From the NCBI GenBank assembly GCA_002395235.1, contig DGWK01000022.1:93010-138604 (forward strand): a DNA stretch of 45,595 nt. The letters run 5' to 3'. Under the pieces are notes generated by a model. The model had not been told where the DNA came from. It saw only the letters and a program-made list of their open reading frames with translations, and ran no database searches. Source of the stretch: Lachnospiraceae bacterium UBA4260 (lineage in GTDB: Bacteria; Bacillota; Clostridia; Lachnospirales; Lachnospiraceae). The translations under genes and the position numbers were made by a program. Of this stretch, positions 41,860 through 45,595 are shown one piece after another. The number at the start of each line of letters is the position of its first letter. Position 1 is the stretch's first letter.

Positions 41860-42918
41860 TCATTCTTCTCCTGGTTTCTGATCGGAAAGATGCCTGTGAC
41901 GCAGCTGACCGCAGGCACCGTCAATATCTCTTCCTAATACTCTTCTAATACTAACATTTATGCCCTTTTTTTCAAGTTTTTTCTGAAATGCGCGCACTCC
42001 CTCCTCCTGCGTCTGCCGGTATCCGCGCTCCTTCACAGGGTTCACGGGAATGAGGTTTATATGCGCCTTGAGAGGCCTCGCCAGCTCCGCCAGCATCTGT
42101 GCGTCCTGCGCGCTGTCATTGACATCCCGGATCAGGCTGTACTCGAACGTGACCTGCCTCCCCGTCTTGTCAAAATAGTACCTGCCCGCCTCCATCAACT
42201 CCGCGATCGTATACTGATTGGCGATGGGCATGATCTCCTTTCTCTTCTCGTCCGTGACAGCGTGGAGGGAAAGGGCGAGCGTTATGGACAATTGCTCTTT
42301 TGCCAGATCATAGATCCGCGGCACGATCCCGCAGGTGGACACCGTGACATTTCTCTGGCTGATATTCAGCCCGTTCTCGTCGGTCAGAAGCCGCAGAAAG
42401 CGCACCAGATTGTCATAATTATCCAGGGGCTCCCCCGTTCCCATGACGACTACGTGCGACACCCTCTCGCCGGTCACCCTCTGGATCTCATAGATCTGCT
42501 CCAGCATCTCCGAAGGCGTCAGCGACCGGTAAAGTCCGTCCAGCGTGGAGGCGCAGAACTTGCAGCCCATGCGGCAGCCCACCTGGGAGGAGATGCACAC
42601 GCTGTTGCCGAACTTGTAGCGCATGAAAACGCTCTCCACCAGGGAATCATCCCTCATCGCAAAGAGATATTTCTGCGTTCCGTCGAGCTTCGACACCTGG
42701 CGGTCGATCATCCTGACCGCTGTGAGCGGGTACTCCGCCGAGAGCTTCTCCGCCATGGCCTTGGGAATATTGGTCATCTCGCTGTAGTCCCTCGCGAGAC
42801 TTACATGCATCCAGCGGTAGAGCTGCTTCGCCCGGAAGGCCGGAAAGCCGTTTTCCTTCATGACCTGCGTGAGCTCTGTGAGCGTCATCGATTTGAGATC
42901 TGTGTTTGTTTCCTGCAT
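41860..42918 (-). CDS. rlmN: 23S rRNA/tRNA adenine C2-methyltransferase
   Basis: Radical SAM enzyme that methylates C2 of A2503 in 23S rRNA and A37 in some tRNAs. The cluster motif CRMGCKFC is present, as are GTGEPLDNYDN, ALSLHAVTDEKR and the C-terminal cysteine in DIDGACGQLR used for the methyl-cysteine intermediate. Length is 352 residues. AAGGA upstream; it starts three bases after the rsmB stop. Confidence 0.98.
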   Translation of the reverse strand: MQETNTDLKSMTLTELTQVMKENGFPAFRAKQLYRWMHVSLARDYSEMTNIPKAMAEKLSAEYPLTAVRMIDRQVSKLDGTQKYLFAMRDDSLVESVFMRYKFGNSVCISSQVGCRMGCKFCASTLDGLYRSLTPSEMLEQIYEIQRVTGERVSHVVVMGTGEPLDNYDNLVRFLRLLTDENGLNISQRNVTVSTCGIVPRIYDLAKEQLSITLALSLHAVTDEKRKEIMPIANQYTIAELMEAGRYYFDKTGRQVTFEYSLIRDVNDSAQDAQMLAELARPLKAHINLIPVNPVKERGYRQTQEEGVRAFQKKLEKKGINVSIRRVLGRDIDGACGQLRHRHLSDQKPGEE

Positions 42919-42921
42919 GAA

Positions 42922-44361
42922 TTAATTCCTTACTCTGATAAATCTGGCCAGATAAAACCCGTCTGTGCCATGTACGCCGGGAAGCAGCTGAAGCTGATTT
43001 CCCTTTATTCCCGGAATCTCTCCGGGAAGATAATCTGCAAGCGGATCCGGGCTCAGTCCCAGCTCCTCTTCGATAAACTTCGCTATGGCGCCGTTCTCTC
43101 CTTCGTTGATCGTACATGTACTGTAGATCAGAACGCCGCCTTCTTTCAGGTAAGAGACAGCATTCCTGAGTATCTGCTTCTGCAGATCAGCCAGTTCCCC
43201 GAGCTGCTTTGGCGTCACATGGTACTTGATGTCCCTCTTGCGGCCGATCACACCCAGCCCTGAGCAGGGAAGGTCGCACAAAAGAACGTCTGCCTTTCCG
43301 ACTTCTTCTTCCGGGACCGCTTCCAACGCGTCCCGCTGCGCTACTGTGACATTGGACAGGTGCATCCTTCTGACATTCTTCAGGATCTGTGTCGTCTTTC
43401 CTTTACTCAGGTCAAAGGAGTGAACTTCTCCTGCACTAGATTTTCCTGTTGTATCGGTTTCTGTGCTGCCTTCGGACGCGGGTTTTGTATTGGCTTCTGC
43501 CCCGTCTGCCAGGGCGAGCAGCTTTGAGGCGCAGTGCATGCTCTTGCCGCCCGGCGCCGCACAGATGTCATAGACGGTCTCGCCGCCTTTCAAGCCGGCC
43601 GCTTCCGCGACCATCATGGAACTCTCGTCCTGCACTGTCCACAAGCCTTCCCTGTAGCCGGGCAGTTCAGAAATGCTGTCCGTTCCCGTCAGATTGTAAC
43701 AATAAGGCAGATAATGTCCTTTATGAACATCTACGCCTTTGTTCTTCATTTTTTCAAGAATTTCTTCTCTGCGCTCAGAGCTGCAGCGATCGTCAAATCG
43801 AATCGTAACAGGCCTGATCTCAAGAAGAGCCGCAAGAAGCTTCTCAGTTTCTTCAACACCCAATTGCTTCTGCCACATGCGGACGATCCATTCCGGCATG
43901 GAATAGGTTCTGGATAGGGTGGAGGGGTCGATCGGTGCGTCCTGTGTCAGTTTTCCGGCCTCCTTCTCGCGCACGACCGTGCGCAGGATGCCGTTTACAA
44001 ACCCGCTCAGCTCTTTCTTGCCATATGTCTTGGTGAGCTTGACAGATTCATTGCAGGCGGCAGAATCCGGCACAGAATCCATATACAGAATCTGGAAGAT
44101 TCCCATGCGCAGGATGTCCCTGATTATTGGTCTGATTCTGACGCCCTTTTTAGTGTACCGGCGCACTATATCATCCAGCTCAATCCTGCGTTCAATGACG
44201 CCTTCCGTCAGCCTCTTGACAAAGGCCCGCTGCCGGCGGTCCATTCCTTCTCTCTCACAGCGGTCCAACATGTCTTTTACCGCAATGTGACTGTATGTAC
44301 CCTGCTCCCTGATCCCGGTCAAGACTTCCAGGACGGCTTCTCTCTCGCCTGTCTTGCTCAA
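42922..44361 (-). CDS. rsmB: 16S rRNA (cytosine(967)-C5)-methyltransferase
   Basis: Methylates C967 of 16S rRNA. A NusB-like RNA-binding domain (1-140) precedes the SAM domain with VYDICAAPGGKS, DLPCSGLG (general-base or release Cys) and STCTINEGE (nucleophile Cys). I start at TTG 44361, which has AAGGAG seven bases upstream; the longer open frame has no site. At 479 residues it is about 30-40 longer than usual, owing to a Ser/Thr/Gly-rich insertion at about 285-311. A 134-base gap to fmt holds two hairpins (44394-44408 and 44436-44467). Confidence 0.96.
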   Translation of the reverse strand: MSKTGEREAVLEVLTGIREQGTYSHIAVKDMLDRCEREGMDRRQRAFVKRLTEGVIERRIELDDIVRRYTKKGVRIRPIIRDILRMGIFQILYMDSVPDSAACNESVKLTKTYGKKELSGFVNGILRTVVREKEAGKLTQDAPIDPSTLSRTYSMPEWIVRMWQKQLGVEETEKLLAALLEIRPVTIRFDDRCSSERREEILEKMKNKGVDVHKGHYLPYCYNLTGTDSISELPGYREGLWTVQDESSMMVAEAAGLKGGETVYDICAAPGGKSMHCASKLLALADGAEANTKPASEGSTETDTTGKSSAGEVHSFDLSKGKTTQILKNVRRMHLSNVTVAQRDALEAVPEEEVGKADVLLCDLPCSGLGVIGRKRDIKYHVTPKQLGELADLQKQILRNAVSYLKEGGVLIYSTCTINEGENGAIAKFIEEELGLSPDPLADYLPGEIPGIKGNQLQLLPGVHGTDGFYLARFIRVRN

Positions 44362-44495
44362 TATATGGCTCCTTTTGAAATGAAATGGCTCGCGGGGCGA
44401 ATCGCCCCCCTGATGACCTGATCCGAATGACGCTAAAGTGCCGCCCACGATCTCCTGGCCGGCACTTAATCATCATTTTCTCTGAAATCCTCCAC

Positions 44496-45476
44496 TCACC
44501 TCTCCGAAGTAAGTTTCTGCCCCTGCTCAACTTTGGCGCCCAGCAGAAAAGCCTGCGTACTCATGCGCTTCTTGCCCTCATACTGCACTTCTGTCAGCGC
44601 AAGAACGCCCTCTCCGCAGCAAACATAAATTGCTTTCTTATCGGTTCCGACAACAGTTCCGGGCACAACTTCCGCTTTCTTATCGGTCCCGACAACAGTT
44701 CCGGGCTCGCCGTCCGCCGCGCAGTCCGCGACAGAAGAGCCCCAGATCTTGAGCATTTTGCCGTTCATAAAGGTGTAGGCTCCCGGCCAGCTGTTGAGGC
44801 CGCGAACGAGACGCTCGATCTTCTCTGCGGGCATCGACCAGTCTATGTTGCCCATCTCCTTGCGGAGCATGGAAGCGTAGCTGGAGGCGCTGTCGTCCTG
44901 CTTGATGGGCGTAAGGGTCCCCTGCTCGATCATGGGAAGCGCTTTGACAAGAAGTTCTCCGCCAAGCTTCGCCATCTTGTTGTACAGGCTCTCGCCTGTC
45001 TCGTCCGCCGCCAGCGGGATCTCTTCCTGCAGCAGGATGTCGCCTGTATCGAGGCCGACGTCCATCTGCATGATGGTCACGCCGCTCTTCTCTTCTCCGT
45101 CAATGACCGCCCATTGAATGGGCGCGGCGCCTCTGTATTTTGGCAGAAGGGAGGCGTGGACATTGACGCAGCCGTATCGGGGCAGTTCCAGGATTTCTTT
45201 GCTGAGGATCTGTCCGAAAGCGGCGACGACGATGAGATCGGGTGCCTCTTCGCGCAGTCTCTGTACGGCGTCAGGCGTTTTGACTTTGACGGGTGAGAAG
45301 ACAGGGATTCCCCAGCGGTCCGCGCACTCGTGCACAGGGGTCTTGATGACGCCTCTGCCTCTGCCCTTGGGCCTGTCGGGCTGGGTCACGGCGAGCGTGA
45401 CCTCGCATCCGTTCTTCATCATTGTGTCCAGTACTTCCGCCGCCAGGTCCGGCGTACCCATAAACACGATCTTCAA
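44496..45476 (-). CDS. fmt: Methionyl-tRNA formyltransferase
   Basis: Formylates initiator Met-tRNA using 10-formyl-tetrahydrofolate. The catalytic Asn, His and Asp are in NVHASLLPKYRGAAPIQWA and VGLDTGDIL. Length is 326 residues, slightly over the usual 310-315. In the C-terminal domain PGTVVGTDKKA occurs twice (258-268 and 272-282), from a 42-base in-frame duplication. The start is TTG at 45476, with GGAGG seven bases upstream, overlapping the def stop as TTGA. Confidence 0.97.
   Translation of the reverse strand: MKIVFMGTPDLAAEVLDTMMKNGCEVTLAVTQPDRPKGRGRGVIKTPVHECADRWGIPVFSPVKVKTPDAVQRLREEAPDLIVVAAFGQILSKEILELPRYGCVNVHASLLPKYRGAAPIQWAVIDGEEKSGVTIMQMDVGLDTGDILLQEEIPLAADETGESLYNKMAKLGGELLVKALPMIEQGTLTPIKQDDSASSYASMLRKEMGNIDWSMPAEKIERLVRGLNSWPGAYTFMNGKMLKIWGSSVADCAADGEPGTVVGTDKKAEVVPGTVVGTDKKAIYVCCGEGVLALTEVQYEGKKRMSTQAFLLGAKVEQGQKLTSER
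44632..44705. repeat. In-frame 42-bp tandem duplication in fmt
   Basis: Segment 44632-44663 recurs at 44674-44705 with one base difference, offset 42 bases (14 codons). It lengthens a loop in the C-terminal domain of Fmt without breaking the frame. Confidence 0.85.
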
Positions 45477-45595
45477 GCTTCTCCCTCCGTCGCTTTAGCT
45501 TCTTCTTCCTTCTCCATCAGCTCGTCGAGCTCTTCATTGGTGTAGAGCCTGCCCTCGACGAGTTCCACATACATGTGGCCATCCAGGTGGTCCAG
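45473..45595 (-). CDS. def: Peptide deformylase (partial, N-terminus outside window)
   Basis: Only the last 40 residues are visible. LDHLDGHMYVE continues the HExxH metal motif (H-E lies just beyond the window edge), and GRLYTNEELDEL is the usual PDF ending, followed by a Glu/Lys-rich tail. The stop overlaps the fmt TTG start. def next to fmt is the conserved pair for formyl-methionine handling. Confidence 0.9.
   Translation of the reverse strand: MDHLDGHMYVELVEGRLYTNEELDELMEKEEEAKATEGEA

Overview
The window reads as chromosomal DNA of a Gram-positive Clostridia-type bacterium, most like the Lachnospiraceae. The gene orders ylxM-ffh-rpsP-khpA-rimM-trmD-rplS, plsX-acpP-rnc-smc-ftsY and def-fmt-rsmB-rlmN-prpC-prkC-rsgA are all Firmicutes arrangements. 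Shine-Dalgarno sites are strong (AAGGAGG type), GTG and TTG starts are frequent, and base composition is moderately GC-rich by eye. Genus cannot be fixed from the sequence alone. Almost every gene is on the minus strand, so transcription runs from high to low coordinates. Only tmcAL and an FtsK-like gene lie on the plus strand.

Layout from right to left, in transcription order. 45.6-37.8 kb: end of def, then fmt, rsmB, rlmN, PP2C phosphatase, PASTA kinase and rsgA (translation start, RNA methylation, Ser/Thr signalling, ribosome assembly). 37.6-36.9 kb: an AbiEi-type antitoxin whose AbiEii toxin survives only as a stub that overlaps the ychF promoter. 36.8-35.7 kb: ychF. 35.7-34.7 kb: a gene-free kilobase with a nine-unit tandem array of hairpin-forming repeats and a separate 20-bp triplication. 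34.6-24.9 kb: lgt, then a reduced division and cell wall cluster (mraZ, rsmH, ftsL-like, ftsI-type PBP, mraY, ftsW, ftsQ, ftsZ) driven by a clear promoter with three MraZ boxes; murE, murF, murD, murG and murB are missing from it. 24.8-24.7 kb: tRNA-Ala(CGC) with its own promoter and terminator.

24.5-16.8 kb is the most accessory-looking part. It holds a plus-strand FtsK-like motor protein that has lost its Walker motifs, a perfect 29-bp inverted repeat in the leader of a HAD phosphatase, a three-domain ADP-ribose protein (ADP-ribosylglycohydrolase, SseB-like, macro) coupled to a FeoA-FeoB fusion iron transporter, and tmcAL, whose 3' end carries the feoB terminator. 16.6-15.0 kb: ackA and rpmF. 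14.9-8.3 kb: plsX-acpP-rnc-smc-ftsY. 8.1-5.7 kb: threonine ammonia-lyase and a membrane-anchored GH25-like protein with a lost active site. 5.7-0 kb: the SRP and ribosome maturation operon, starting at a consensus promoter that would give an almost leaderless ylxM mRNA and ending with rplS, rbgA and a partial signal peptidase gene.

The points most worth following are the 35.0-35.6 kb repeat array, the degenerate FtsK-like protein beside the perfect palindrome, the ADP-ribose fusion protein coupled to iron uptake, the GH25 pseudo-enzyme, the toxin-less AbiEi, and a dispersed hairpin repeat with two compensatory base-pair changes.
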